NCBI GenBank assembly: GCA_002337385.1
Contig: DDFY01000011.1
Coordinates: forward strand, 1 to 64,000
Origin: Erythrobacter sp. UBA1916
Lineage (GTDB): Bacteria; Pseudomonadota; Alphaproteobacteria; Sphingomonadales; Sphingomonadaceae
Length of the DNA: 64,000 nucleotides
Reading direction: 5' to 3'
How positions within the stretch are numbered: position 1 is the first letter of the stretch; every line of letters starts with the position of its first letter. Below the pieces are notes generated by a model. That model was not told where the DNA came from. It made no database searches and saw only the letters and a program-made list of their open reading frames with translations. Below are positions 20,101 to 28,131 of the stretch, in pieces. The translations under genes were made by a program, and so were the position numbers.

Positions 20101-20629
20101 TTGCAGCAGGATCGGTCTTGTCCCACTCCTCGACCAGATTGGCCAGCACCTGCGAGGCCAGCAGATCGCGGTCGCGGTCCTCCATCGGGCGCGTTCCCGG
20201 TACCAGCCCCGCCTCGTTCGGGAAGGCCGCCAGCAACCATTGCGCAAAGGCGTGGATCGTATCGATCCGCAGCCCGCCACCGGGGCAATCGAGCACGCTC
20301 GCAAACAGACTGCGCGCCCGCGCAACCGTTTCGGGGGCCGCGCTGGCACCGATGGCGAGCAGGTCCGCCGCCAGCGCCTCGGCGGGCATGCGCACCCAGT
20401 TGGCGAGCACCTCGTTGACGCGCACCGCCATTTCGGCCGCGCCCGCCTTGGTGAAGGTGAGGCACAGGATCTGCTCGGGCCGCACCGCCGGATCAAGCAA
20501 CAGCCGCAGCACCCGGGCCGACAGCACCTGCGTCTTGCCCGTGCCCGCCGAGGCCGACAGCCACACGCTGTCCGCCGGATCGACCGCCAGCATCTGGTTG
20601 TTCTGCAGGGGATAGACCGCGCCGCTCAT
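17174..20629 (-). CDS. addA: Double-strand break repair helicase-nuclease AddA
   Basis: A 1,151-residue AddA, partner of AddB in the RecBCD-like complex that resects DNA ends and hands single strands to RecA. The superfamily 1 helicase motifs are visible: Walker A SASAGTGKT at residues 25-33, LTFTKAGAAEM, the Walker B ILVDEAQDTN and TVHGSKGLQAPIV. The C-terminal RecB-type nuclease is marked by GTVDRLLVTPERIVVADFKTARRPP. I start it at the ATG 20629, where it overlaps the addB stop by ATGA; the open frame runs further upstream to 20743 inside addB but without family similarity. Strong translational coupling to addB fits a stoichiometric complex. Confidence 0.96.
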   Translation of the reverse strand: MSGAVYPLQNNQMLAVDPADSVWLSASAGTGKTQVLSARVLRLLLDPAVRPEQILCLTFTKAGAAEMAVRVNEVLANWVRMPAEALAADLLAIGASAAPETVARARSLFASVLDCPGGGLRIDTIHAFAQWLLAAFPNEAGLVPGTRPMEDRDRDLLASQVLANLVEEWDKTDPAAMAALEELSVRLGPAEARKWLMRCAAAREAWFGPGAWQPPLRGRVSHLVGLPAETSIADLAGACADGSAGIELLRQIMWAYDGWGAASGQKFSTAIGEWLLGSPEERFATSGALMGELFNDKGMLKYQNNLVKADPAVEMIAVDALAWLDKVRQQAALLELVEVLTPALELGRRYALAWDEAKLREGLVDFDDLIRRAAVLLADPGQGEWIRYKLDRQFDHILVDEAQDTNASQWAIIDALTDDFFAGIGAAGERQRTIFVVGDYKQAIFGFQGTSPDNFLSKRDDYAEKLRQRVANAGQLREKLHWRELQDLDLGRSYRTSQHVLSFVDEAIDAIGHPAFGLDERPAPHVGDHRPGLVTLWAPVPGKVDESDEEDGPELRVSEPERRMADKIAQSILKMWNGGFALSKGGHRNATPGDFMVLVRKRRELAGLIVARLHAAGVPVAGVDRLRLAAPLAVQDLMAALRFAAQPSDDLQLANLLVSPLIGWSQEQLLEHGYRGDSGKSLWRHVYDNPHPDAVAARTMLLDLLARADFEVPQALLHWILVGPWQGRRKLLARLGSEASDPIDELLNAAFQFAASNTPSLQGFIRWFDAGEGELKREAEGGGDFVRVMTVHGSKGLQAPIVILADACGDPDKGMASGLELAEEPIGGGTTRTIPLLPLGKDERVGPVAEAADAAKTAEREEHWRLLYVAMTRAEEALFIGGALGKREQEPAPDSWYARLAPLFASDPLEDDIWGARSERGERAPDFPHRSQQALPILEVPPRWATTPVGEEPRPPRPLAPSSAATEERGADPPLPVAQAAIAARRGVLIHALLERLPDVPVDMRPAGGRAWLARHGSDLAEAEREEMLDRALAVLAEPDWRDLFGPDALAEVPLAAVVGSEVVAGTVDRLLVTPERIVVADFKTARRPPAGLAEVPTSTLAQMAAYVAALEVIYPGRLVEAAVLYTQVPRLIALPQAVLAAHKPGFADSD

Positions 20630-23595
20630 CGCTCGTCCCCGCGCCCTTGCCACTCGCCGAGCCGCATCAGATGATCGTAGGTGTTGTAGCCCGGCGCATC
20701 GGGGTTGAGCCCGGCGGTGAACGGCTCCTCGCCGAGAATCCAACGGTCAAGCGCATCGTGCAGGAAGCGCTCGGCTTCGGGGAGGAAGTCGTCGGGTTCG
20801 ATCCCCTTCTGGCGCGCGGTCAGCTTGAGCGGGCTTTTGACATAGCCGAAGCCGGTCTCGCTATCCTTGCTGCGCCCCAGCGACCAGTATTCGAACCGGG
20901 TCGGCTCTCCGGCAATGCCGGTGAAACCGCCGCCCCGCGCGATCAGCCCCAGCGTGCCGAGCTGCAGCGCATAGCCCGCCGCAACCAGCTTGCCCGTGGG
21001 CGGACCGCCGGTCTTGTAGTCGACAATCGCCAGCGTGCCGTCGGCGAGCCGGTCAATCCGGTCAGCCTTGCCGTGGATGCGGATGCCGTCGACATGCATT
21101 TCGCCCTTGGCCTCGATCCCGTTGGCCAGCGGTTGGCGGGCCGGATCGGCGGCGATCTGCGCCACGATCCATTGCAGCGCGCGCACCAGACGCGGCTTCC
21201 ACAGCGCGCGCATCAGCGGGTGCGCGTGCATGTCGGCAAGGTGCCGGTCGGCGAGCGCTTCAATCTGCCCTTCACCCTTGTGCCAGCTTTCAAGGATCGC
21301 GTGGGCGAGCGTGCCCTGCCAGGCGGCATCGGGATCGGCGTCAAGCGCATCGAGATCGCGCAGGCCCATGATCTTGTTGGCGTAGAATTCGAACGGATCG
21401 GAGCGCAGCCGGTCAAGCTGGGTGACGGAAATGTCCTGCCGCCGCTGGTCCGCCGAGGGCATCGGCGCCGGGACCGGATAGGGCGCGATTTCCATCGGCG
21501 CGGGGTCCAGCTCGCGCGCCAGCTTGAGCGTTTTCTCATCGCTAGCCGCCGCCGTGAGGTCACCGCCGAGCAGAGCGCGCACGCGCAGGAGAAAGCGCGA
21601 GGGAATGGCCGGGCCGGAAACATCGCGCCGCGCGCGGGTCAGCACCACCTCGGGCGCACCGAGCGCTCCGGCAAGATCATGCGCGGCAAGGCCGATGCGG
21701 AAGTCCGCCCCCGGCACGCCCAGAGCGCGCAGCACCGCCGGGGCCAGCAGCGGATCGCTCGCTGGGGCCGGTGGCCATGTGCCTTCGTTCAGCCCGCCGC
21801 AGATCACCAGGTCAGCCCGCGTCATCCGCGCTTCGAGCAGGCCATAGATCGCCACGCGCGGATGCCCTCCGAACAGCGGACGCACCGCCACCTGATCAAG
21901 CAGATCGCGCAGCACCCGCGGCAGTTCGTCGGGCGCGAACAGCACCGGCACCTCGCGTGCGTGAAGCCGCCATTGCTCGATGAAGGCGGCCAGCGCGCGC
22001 CCGTCCTCGCGCGCCCACAAGGCCTCGCCGCACAGCGCTTCGCCCGCACCGGCGAGCAGATCGAGCCACTCGGCCAATCCAAGCGGCACCTCACTTGCGA
22101 GCAGCGGCGCAAGGATCGGCTCTACTTCCTGCCACCAGTCGCCGACGCCAGCCTTGTCCGCCAGCCTGCGCGGCTCCTCCAGCCCGGAGGCCTTGCGCGG
22201 TCCGCGCAGCCGCAGTTCGAGGCGGCGCACAGCGCGCAGCCAGTCGGCGCGCTCCTCGTGCCCGACCAGCGGATGGCCAAGCAACGCCATCAGCGGCACC
22301 GGCGCAGCGCGCTCGGCCCCCACTTGGGCCAGCAGCAGCAACACCCGCCCCGCCGCCGTCTGGCTGAGGGGAACGCCCGCCGAATCGTCGGCGCGCACGT
22401 TCCACCGCCGCAAATGCTGCGACACCCGCGCGGCCAGCCCGCGGTCGGGCGTCACCACCGCCACGCGCCGCTCGGGCTCGTCCAGAGCCTCACGCACCAG
22501 CAGCGCGATGGCCTGAGCCTCTTCCTCGGGGTTGCCCGCCTCGATCAGCCGCACCCCGGCCAGACGCCGTTGCTTGGCCGGAAGACCCGCCCAGCGCCGA
22601 CTGGCGAGCGGAGGCAGGAACAGGCTCGAAATCGCGTGACTACGCTCAGGCGGACCCTTGCCAAGCCCAGCGCGGTGCCACGGGCGCACCTCCTCGCGCG
22701 CAATGCCCATCCGCCCGAGCAGCAGCTTGAGGTGATACTGCGGATGGGTGATCGCATCGTCGCGGCCAAACGGCTCGTCCAGCGCGGGGTCGCCTGCATG
22801 GCCGAGTTCGTCCCATACCTCTTCGTCCATCGAGAGGTCGAAATCGGGCAGGATCACCGCGCCCTGCGGCAGATGCGCGATGGTGCGCAGCATCTCGGCC
22901 AAGGCAGGCGCGGCGCTGGTGACGCCCGCGGCAACGATGGGGTGCTCGGGCGGTGCCTCGCGCAGCCGCCTGGCCGCCGCGCGAAACAGCAGGTTGCGCC
23001 GTGCCGACATGTCGAGTTCGCCGCGCTCGGCCAGCTGGTCGCGCCACAACAGCTGCACCTTGGCGAACAGCGCCAGATTGTCACGCCAGTGGTCGGAGTT
23101 GGCGGCGAGGATGCCGATCACCCGCTCGCTCAGCAGGTCCTGCGGCTCGATATCCTCGATCAGCAGCCGGTCGATCACCCGCCCGGTCTCGGTGGCAAGC
23201 CGCATCAGCGCCGCGCCTGTGGGAGCCTTGTCGCCCTCGACCTCACCGATCAGCTGAGCGAGCCGCAAGGTCCGCCGCACCGGGTCCGCCGCCGGGGGCA
23301 CCGCTGCGCCCGCACCGAGCGAATCGAACAAGGGCCCGAGCGCCTCATCGAGATCGAGATCGCCCACCTGCACCATGCGCGGCAACAGCAGGCCCTTGCT
23401 GCCCGTCTCGCCGGCATGGCGCACAAAGGCCTCGGTGATCGTGCGTGCGGCGCGGGTTGAGGGCACCAGCAGCGTTAGCCGCGCGAGGCCAAAGGTGTCC
23501 TCGCCATAACGCGGGACCAGCCCCGCCACGAGCGCATCGGCAAAGCCCCGATGCGCGGCGATGGAATAGACGTTCGGTCCGGCCCGCTCAGCCAT
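20626..23595 (-). CDS. addB: Double-strand break repair protein AddB
   Basis: A 989-residue AddB, the second helicase-like nuclease subunit, which holds the opposite DNA strand and in other bacteria recognises Chi. The N-terminal helicase-like region starts with AHRGFADALVAGLVPRYG and LLVPSTRAARTI; the Walker A typical of AddA is not preserved. The C-terminal nuclease domain is seen in GKADRIDRLADGTLAIVDYKTGGPP (D...DYK). The four cysteines that bind an iron-sulfur cluster in Bacillus AddB are not visible around this nuclease, consistent with the alphaproteobacterial AddB subfamily. It overlaps addA by 4 bases and the murU-like gene by 8. Confidence 0.95.
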   Translation of the reverse strand: MAERAGPNVYSIAAHRGFADALVAGLVPRYGEDTFGLARLTLLVPSTRAARTITEAFVRHAGETGSKGLLLPRMVQVGDLDLDEALGPLFDSLGAGAAVPPAADPVRRTLRLAQLIGEVEGDKAPTGAALMRLATETGRVIDRLLIEDIEPQDLLSERVIGILAANSDHWRDNLALFAKVQLLWRDQLAERGELDMSARRNLLFRAAARRLREAPPEHPIVAAGVTSAAPALAEMLRTIAHLPQGAVILPDFDLSMDEEVWDELGHAGDPALDEPFGRDDAITHPQYHLKLLLGRMGIAREEVRPWHRAGLGKGPPERSHAISSLFLPPLASRRWAGLPAKQRRLAGVRLIEAGNPEEEAQAIALLVREALDEPERRVAVVTPDRGLAARVSQHLRRWNVRADDSAGVPLSQTAAGRVLLLLAQVGAERAAPVPLMALLGHPLVGHEERADWLRAVRRLELRLRGPRKASGLEEPRRLADKAGVGDWWQEVEPILAPLLASEVPLGLAEWLDLLAGAGEALCGEALWAREDGRALAAFIEQWRLHAREVPVLFAPDELPRVLRDLLDQVAVRPLFGGHPRVAIYGLLEARMTRADLVICGGLNEGTWPPAPASDPLLAPAVLRALGVPGADFRIGLAAHDLAGALGAPEVVLTRARRDVSGPAIPSRFLLRVRALLGGDLTAAASDEKTLKLARELDPAPMEIAPYPVPAPMPSADQRRQDISVTQLDRLRSDPFEFYANKIMGLRDLDALDADPDAAWQGTLAHAILESWHKGEGQIEALADRHLADMHAHPLMRALWKPRLVRALQWIVAQIAADPARQPLANGIEAKGEMHVDGIRIHGKADRIDRLADGTLAIVDYKTGGPPTGKLVAAGYALQLGTLGLIARGGGFTGIAGEPTRFEYWSLGRSKDSETGFGYVKSPLKLTARQKGIEPDDFLPEAERFLHDALDRWILGEEPFTAGLNPDAPGYNTYDHLMRLGEWQGRGDER

Positions 23596-24304
23596 TCCTG
23601 AGCGCGTCTTCGGTCGGCGCGATCATCTGCGGGGTGCCGACCTCGAACCACTGCCCGGTGAACGGCAGACCGAACAGCCGCCCTTCCTCGATCGCGCGAT
23701 CCCACAGGACATTGGTCGAGAACGGACCCTCGGGCGCGTCGCGCAGCAGGCGCTTCGACACCAGCTGAATGCCGGTGAACACGAAGGGCGCCACGCGCGG
23801 CTTGTTACGGCGGCGCAGGCGGCCTGCCGCATCCATATGAAAGTCGCCCAGTCCGCGAAAGTTCGCCGCGCCCTTGTGCGCCACCACCAGCAGCAGCGCG
23901 TCCATCTGGTCCGGGTCCCAACGGGCAGAGAGGTCGGCAAAGCAATCGCGCGGGCCATCGAGCCAGATGTTGTCCGAATTCAGGCAGAAGAACGGATCGG
24001 GTAACTTATCCTGCGCCCGCACCAGACCGCCGCCCGTTTCGAGCAGCTGCGCGCGTTCATCCGAAATCGTAACCGCCGGGGCCTTGCGCTCAACAATGTG
24101 CGCCTCGAGCGTGTCGGGCATGTAGTGCACATTGACCACAGCCTTGGCCACGCCCGCATCGGCAAGCCGGTCAAGCGCATGGTCGATCAGCGGCTTACCC
24201 ATCACCCGCACCATCGGCTTGGGCATCGAGGCCGTCAGCGGACGCATCCGCTTACCCATACCTGCCGCCAGCACCATGGCGGTATCGGAAGCGAGCGTGC
24301 TCAT
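23588..24304 (-). CDS. Nucleotidyltransferase, MurU-like (N-acetylmuramate-1-phosphate uridylyltransferase)
   Basis: A 238-residue sugar-1-phosphate nucleotidyltransferase of the NTP-transferase family. The nucleotide-binding signature is AMVLAAGMGKRMRPLT followed by PKPMVRVMGKPLIDH, with a later metal-binding segment FFCLNSDNIWLD. The start ATG at 24304 overlaps the stop of the AmgK-like kinase by ATGA. In Pseudomonas putida the pair AmgK-MurU salvages MurNAc from peptidoglycan turnover to UDP-MurNAc, bypassing MurA; the same pair side by side here supports that role, though a GlcNAc or mannose substrate cannot be excluded. Length is close to MurU. Cytoplasmic. Confidence 0.82.
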   Translation of the reverse strand: MSTLASDTAMVLAAGMGKRMRPLTASMPKPMVRVMGKPLIDHALDRLADAGVAKAVVNVHYMPDTLEAHIVERKAPAVTISDERAQLLETGGGLVRAQDKLPDPFFCLNSDNIWLDGPRDCFADLSARWDPDQMDALLLVVAHKGAANFRGLGDFHMDAAGRLRRRNKPRVAPFVFTGIQLVSKRLLRDAPEGPFSTNVLWDRAIEEGRLFGLPFTGQWFEVGTPQMIAPTEDALRNG

Positions 24305-25278
24305 GCGGTCAGTTTGCCTTTGCTTGCCCGGACTTCTGCGGGGATGTTCGCATCGAACCAGCGCGCGACAGGTTCGAGGGCGGGATGGGCGAGATCGCGC
24401 TCCATCGCGTCCCACACGCGCGGGATCATCGAGAGGTAACGCGGCTTGCCATCGCGCTGGTTAAGCCGCGCGAAAATGCCGACGATCTTGGCGTTGCGCT
24501 GCGCCCCGAGCCGGGCATAGTCGGCGGCAAAATGGTCGTCGCAACCGGCCTTCTGGCAATAGTGCGCGAGCATGGCCGCTTCCAGCTCCTGAGATACGTC
24601 ACGCCGTGCATCCTGCAGCAGCGACACCAGATCATAGGCCCGGTGGCCGACCAGCGCATCCTGAAAGTCGATCAGCCCCTGCGAGCCATCGGCCAGCAGC
24701 ATGATATTCTCGGCATGATAGTCGCGCAGCACGGTGACGCCCGGTTCCTGCCGTTCGAGCAGCGGCGTCAGCACCTCGCGCCAGGCCGCCGCGAACCCTT
24801 CCGCGTCGACCTCGATCGCGGCTTGCGGGCAGAACCACTCGGGCAATAGCGCCACCTCGCGCAGATAGGTCGCCATGTCATAGGGCGCGAAGGGCCCGGG
24901 CGGGCACTGGTGCAAGGCAACGAGCGCGTCGATAGCCTCGGTGTAGACACGCTCCTCCTCGGCCGGATTTTCGTCCAGCCAGTCGCGCATCCGGTCCGGC
25001 CCGAAGTCCTCGAGCAGCACGAGCCCGCGCTTATCGCATTGAGCGAAGATCTGCGGCGCGCGCAGCCCCTGCCCGTTGAGCCAGTGCGCCACATGAAGGA
25101 ACGGACGCACGTCTTCGTGCGGGGGCGGTGCATCCATCAGCAGGGCCGCCCTGCTTTCGTGGCGCAAGCGGAAATAGCGCCGGAAACTGGCATCGCCGGG
25201 CAACGCCTCGATATCGGGCACGGCCCATCCCGACTCCGTCAGGAACTCATCGATACGGCGCGGAAGGTTCTGGGTCAT
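24301..25278 (-). CDS. AmgK-like anomeric sugar kinase (aminoglycoside phosphotransferase fold)
   Basis: A 325-residue kinase with the aminoglycoside-phosphotransferase fold. The catalytic loop reads VLRDYHAENIML and the metal site LIDFQDALVGHRAYDLVSLLQDARRD. AmgK phosphorylates MurNAc or GlcNAc at the anomeric carbon, giving the substrate of MurU. Start is the ATG at 25278, overlapping the tsaE stop by ATGA. The fold alone also includes antibiotic kinases, but the MurU-like neighbour and the tsaE linkage point to cell-wall recycling rather than resistance. Gene order tsaE-amgK-murU is widespread in proteobacteria. Confidence 0.85.
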   Translation of the reverse strand: MTQNLPRRIDEFLTESGWAVPDIEALPGDASFRRYFRLRHESRAALLMDAPPPHEDVRPFLHVAHWLNGQGLRAPQIFAQCDKRGLVLLEDFGPDRMRDWLDENPAEEERVYTEAIDALVALHQCPPGPFAPYDMATYLREVALLPEWFCPQAAIEVDAEGFAAAWREVLTPLLERQEPGVTVLRDYHAENIMLLADGSQGLIDFQDALVGHRAYDLVSLLQDARRDVSQELEAAMLAHYCQKAGCDDHFAADYARLGAQRNAKIVGIFARLNQRDGKPRYLSMIPRVWDAMERDLAHPALEPVARWFDANIPAEVRASKGKLTA

Positions 25279-25730
25279 TGCCAACGCCCTAGCCAAGCTT
25301 GCCCCGGCTCGACAATCGCCTTGCGGCCCCCTTCCCCGTTTTCGTCGCGAAACTGGAGCGTGATAGCGAGACAGGCAGGCTCATGCGTGAAGCCGCCCGC
25401 GCGCATCGGCCATTCAGCGAGCAAGGCCGCGCCCTCACGATAGTCGTCGAGACCGATCTCGTCAGCTTCCGAGGGGTGTTCCAGGCGGTAGAAGTCGGCG
25501 TGGACCAAAGGCGGCGAGAGGTGGTCGTACATCTCGACGATGGTGAAGCTGGGCGATGGCACCTCGCCTTTGTGGCCCAACGCAGCGATGATGGCGCGGG
25601 CCAGCGTGGTTTTTCCAGTGCCAAGATCGCCCTCAAGCGCCACCACATCACCGGGTTGGAGCAGCCTGGCGATACGTTCGCCCAAGGCCTGCATCGCGGA
25701 GAGATCAGGCAGGCTAATTGCCGTACTCAT
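25275..25730 (-). CDS. tsaE: tRNA threonylcarbamoyladenosine biosynthesis ATPase TsaE
   Basis: A 151-residue P-loop ATPase with Walker A EGDLGTGKTTLAR near residue 33 and the family signatures VPSPSFTIVEMY and HADFYRLEHPSE. TsaE works with TsaB, TsaD and TsaC to place t6A at position 37 of ANN-decoding tRNAs, releasing the product and resetting TsaD. The ATG at 25730 overlaps the divL stop by ATGA and its own stop overlaps the amgK-like start by 4 bases. Cytoplasmic. Confidence 0.95.
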   Translation of the reverse strand: MSTAISLPDLSAMQALGERIARLLQPGDVVALEGDLGTGKTTLARAIIAALGHKGEVPSPSFTIVEMYDHLSPPLVHADFYRLEHPSEADEIGLDDYREGAALLAEWPMRAGGFTHEPACLAITLQFRDENGEGGRKAIVEPGQAWLGRWQ

Positions 25731-28069
25731 GGCAGGAAAATGGTCGCGGTGGTGCCCACGCCTTTCTCCGACTGGATTTCGAGCCGCCCGTTATGCGCCT
25801 CGATCAGCTGCCGTGCGAGCGGCAGGCCAAGCCCGCGTTTGCCGGACTTGTCTTCGCCGGTGCCAGGTCGCCGGAAACCGTCCAGCGCGCGCGCCAGTTC
25901 CGAAGGCTTCATCCCCGCGCCGTTATCGGAAATCACAATCTGCACACCCGACTTGCGCCGTTGCAGGCCGACCAGCACGCGGCCCTTGGTCCCGGTAGCG
26001 GCGATTGCATTGTCGAGCACGTTCCCCACTGCCCGCGCCAGTTGCCGCGCATCGCCTGTGATCGAGCCGGCTGACCGGTCGCCGCGCAGGTCGAGCGTGA
26101 TGCTCTTCGCCTCGATTGCCTCTTCGCGCTCGCGCACGATGCGGGTCAGGAACGAAAACAGGCCGATTTCATCCTGCGCCATCGGCAGTAATCCGGCCTC
26201 ACTCTGGGTCAGGTCGAGCACGGTCTCGATCTGCTGCGACAGCCGCTCGACCGAGGTGATGATGGCGCTGACATATTCCTTCGCCTGATCGCTCAGATCG
26301 CCTGCGATCCCGCTGTCCAGCAGCTCGGCAAAGCCACCGATCGAGGTCAGCGGGGTGCGGAATTCGTAGGACATGTTGGCTAGGAACCGCGTCTTCATCG
26401 CATCGGCCTCTTCGAGCGCGGCATTGCGTTCGCGCAGCGCAGCCTCAGCCTTGGTCGAATCGGTGACGTCGAGCACAGTGAGCAAGCCATTGCCGTCGGG
26501 CAGCGGCACGCCCGCGAATTCCAGCGTGCGTCCATCGGCCATCAGCACCCGCCCGCTCTTGCGCTGACGGTCCAGCGTGGCGGCGCGCACCACCTCGCCG
26601 ATAGCCGCGCGCTGGCCGGGCCGGGCCAAACGCGTGCCGAGCTGTTCGAGCATGGCGTCAATGTGCGGATGCTTGTCGAAGAAATCCTCGTCGAGGCCCC
26701 AGCTCGATGGGAAAGTCCGGTTCCAGAGCTGGATCTGGCCATTGGGTGCAAACACGGCGAGCGCCTCGAACAGCGAGTCGAAGGTCGCCGTGCGCGTGCG
26801 CAGCAGGGTGTCTCGCGTCGCAGAAAGAGCGAGCTGCTCGGAGCGATCTTCCGCCACCAGCACCAGCGATCCATCGGGCATCGGCTGCGCAACGAGGCGC
26901 AGATGGGTGTTGTCAGGCAAGGTCCATGCGTCCTCGACGGCGCTGTCGGACACGAACCACTTGCGCAGCTGACCGCGCCACTCGGGAAAATCGCGGACCT
27001 CGGGCAACCGCGCCTTGTCGCGGGCGATATCGAGAAAACGCTCGAAATCGAGCCCGCGCGCAAGGGCCGGCGCAGGCAGGGAGAAGATGCGCGCAAAAGG
27101 CTGGTTGGCAAAGGTTATGACGCGGTCGGCATCGAACTGCGCCACGCCCACCGAAAGCTGATCGAGCATCGAGCGTTGCGCTTCGCGGAAGGCGCGGAAG
27201 GCGCGGCCCTGCTCTTCCATGTCCTCAATATCGACCGCGTAGCCCGCTACGCCGTCCTCTCCCAGCGGCAGGTCGGATACGCGCAATGAGCGACGCTGGT
27301 TACCGATAGTGACGGGAACGATCCGCTCCACCGCCTCGTCCTCGGAATGCGCCTGTTGCGCTACGTCGGCAGCCGTCCTTCCTTCGACCGGCTCGACCAG
27401 CTCGATCTGTTGCGTGACGACATCCTGCGCATCGCTCGCGCCGACCGCCTCAACATAGGCACTGTTAACAAGCCGCAGCTCCATATCCGGGCCGCGGAAC
27501 CACATCGGCATCGGCGCTGCCTCGATCAGCCCGATCAGCGCGATGAAATCAGCCCGCGCACGCTCTGCATCCTCCCGCAGCCGCTCAAGCTCAACCTGAC
27601 TTGAGGAAAAGTCGAACCACCAGGTGAGCGCGGCCCCGCCGCTCGCCACCGCAGGATCGGCCAGGCTACCGCTGACCGCCAGACTTCGGCTGGAGCCATG
27701 TGGATGCAGCGCAAGCGAAAACGGCGCCGCCGTCTTGTGCGTACGCCGCAGCGCCTCGCGCAGTCGATCGAGCTCACGCGGTGCCAGGCCGCCCGTGCCG
27801 CTGTCCAGTTCCGACAGGTATTCGGGCAAGTGATCGAGCCCGAGCCAGGCCGCGAGGCGGTCTGGCCCTTCGATCCTGCCATCGGCGCGCACCAGCATCG
27901 GGACCGCTGGCGATTCCTCAATCATACGCGTGAGGCGGCGCGATTTTACCAGTGCGCTGCGTGCCGCACGCTCCCGCGCGCGGGCACGCCACGTCATCCA
28001 GGCAGCAAGCCCGGTCCATGACGCTAGCAGCAGGCCAAGCAGAGCCGCGGCAAGAGGGGTGAGTTCCAT
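25727..28069 (-). CDS. divL: DivL-like PAS kinase with tyrosine at the phospho-acceptor site
   Basis: A 780-residue membrane-anchored sensor-kinase homologue. It has one N-terminal transmembrane helix (about residues 5-27), a series of PAS-like domains (about 45-530), a HisKA-like dimerisation domain and an HATPase domain at the C-terminus (VLDNAIAATG, ISDNGAGM, SGKRGLGLPLARQLIEAHNG). In the H-box the histidine is replaced by tyrosine: NMSYEFRTPL, Y568. This is the hallmark of Caulobacter DivL (Y550), which reads the phosphorylation state of DivK and controls CckA and hence CtrA. Length (Caulobacter 769) and the tsaE neighbour agree. The start ATG at 28069 has a GGAAG unusually close to it. 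Confidence 0.9.
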   Translation of the reverse strand: MELTPLAAALLGLLLASWTGLAAWMTWRARARERAARSALVKSRRLTRMIEESPAVPMLVRADGRIEGPDRLAAWLGLDHLPEYLSELDSGTGGLAPRELDRLREALRRTHKTAAPFSLALHPHGSSRSLAVSGSLADPAVASGGAALTWWFDFSSSQVELERLREDAERARADFIALIGLIEAAPMPMWFRGPDMELRLVNSAYVEAVGASDAQDVVTQQIELVEPVEGRTAADVAQQAHSEDEAVERIVPVTIGNQRRSLRVSDLPLGEDGVAGYAVDIEDMEEQGRAFRAFREAQRSMLDQLSVGVAQFDADRVITFANQPFARIFSLPAPALARGLDFERFLDIARDKARLPEVRDFPEWRGQLRKWFVSDSAVEDAWTLPDNTHLRLVAQPMPDGSLVLVAEDRSEQLALSATRDTLLRTRTATFDSLFEALAVFAPNGQIQLWNRTFPSSWGLDEDFFDKHPHIDAMLEQLGTRLARPGQRAAIGEVVRAATLDRQRKSGRVLMADGRTLEFAGVPLPDGNGLLTVLDVTDSTKAEAALRERNAALEEADAMKTRFLANMSYEFRTPLTSIGGFAELLDSGIAGDLSDQAKEYVSAIITSVERLSQQIETVLDLTQSEAGLLPMAQDEIGLFSFLTRIVREREEAIEAKSITLDLRGDRSAGSITGDARQLARAVGNVLDNAIAATGTKGRVLVGLQRRKSGVQIVISDNGAGMKPSELARALDGFRRPGTGEDKSGKRGLGLPLARQLIEAHNGRLEIQSEKGVGTTATIFLP

Positions 28070-28090
28070 CTTCCGTCAGCTATGACCGGC

Positions 28091-28120
28091 AGCCTCGCGA
28101 TGCAAGCTGCCCGCGAGGCT
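28091..28120 (-). other. Stem-loop between ahcY and divL
   Basis: A 9-bp perfect inverted repeat (AGCCTCGCG and CGCGAGGCT) with a 12-base loop lies between the ahcY stop and the divL start. There is no run of T after it on the minus strand, so it may be a 3'-end stabiliser or a weak intercistronic terminator rather than an intrinsic terminator. Confidence 0.5.
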
Positions 28121-28131
28121 AACCCCACCGA

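Noticed and set aside
20630..20743. N-terminal extension of addA
   Set aside because: Arginine-rich read-through of addB in another frame; the ATGA overlap is the natural start.
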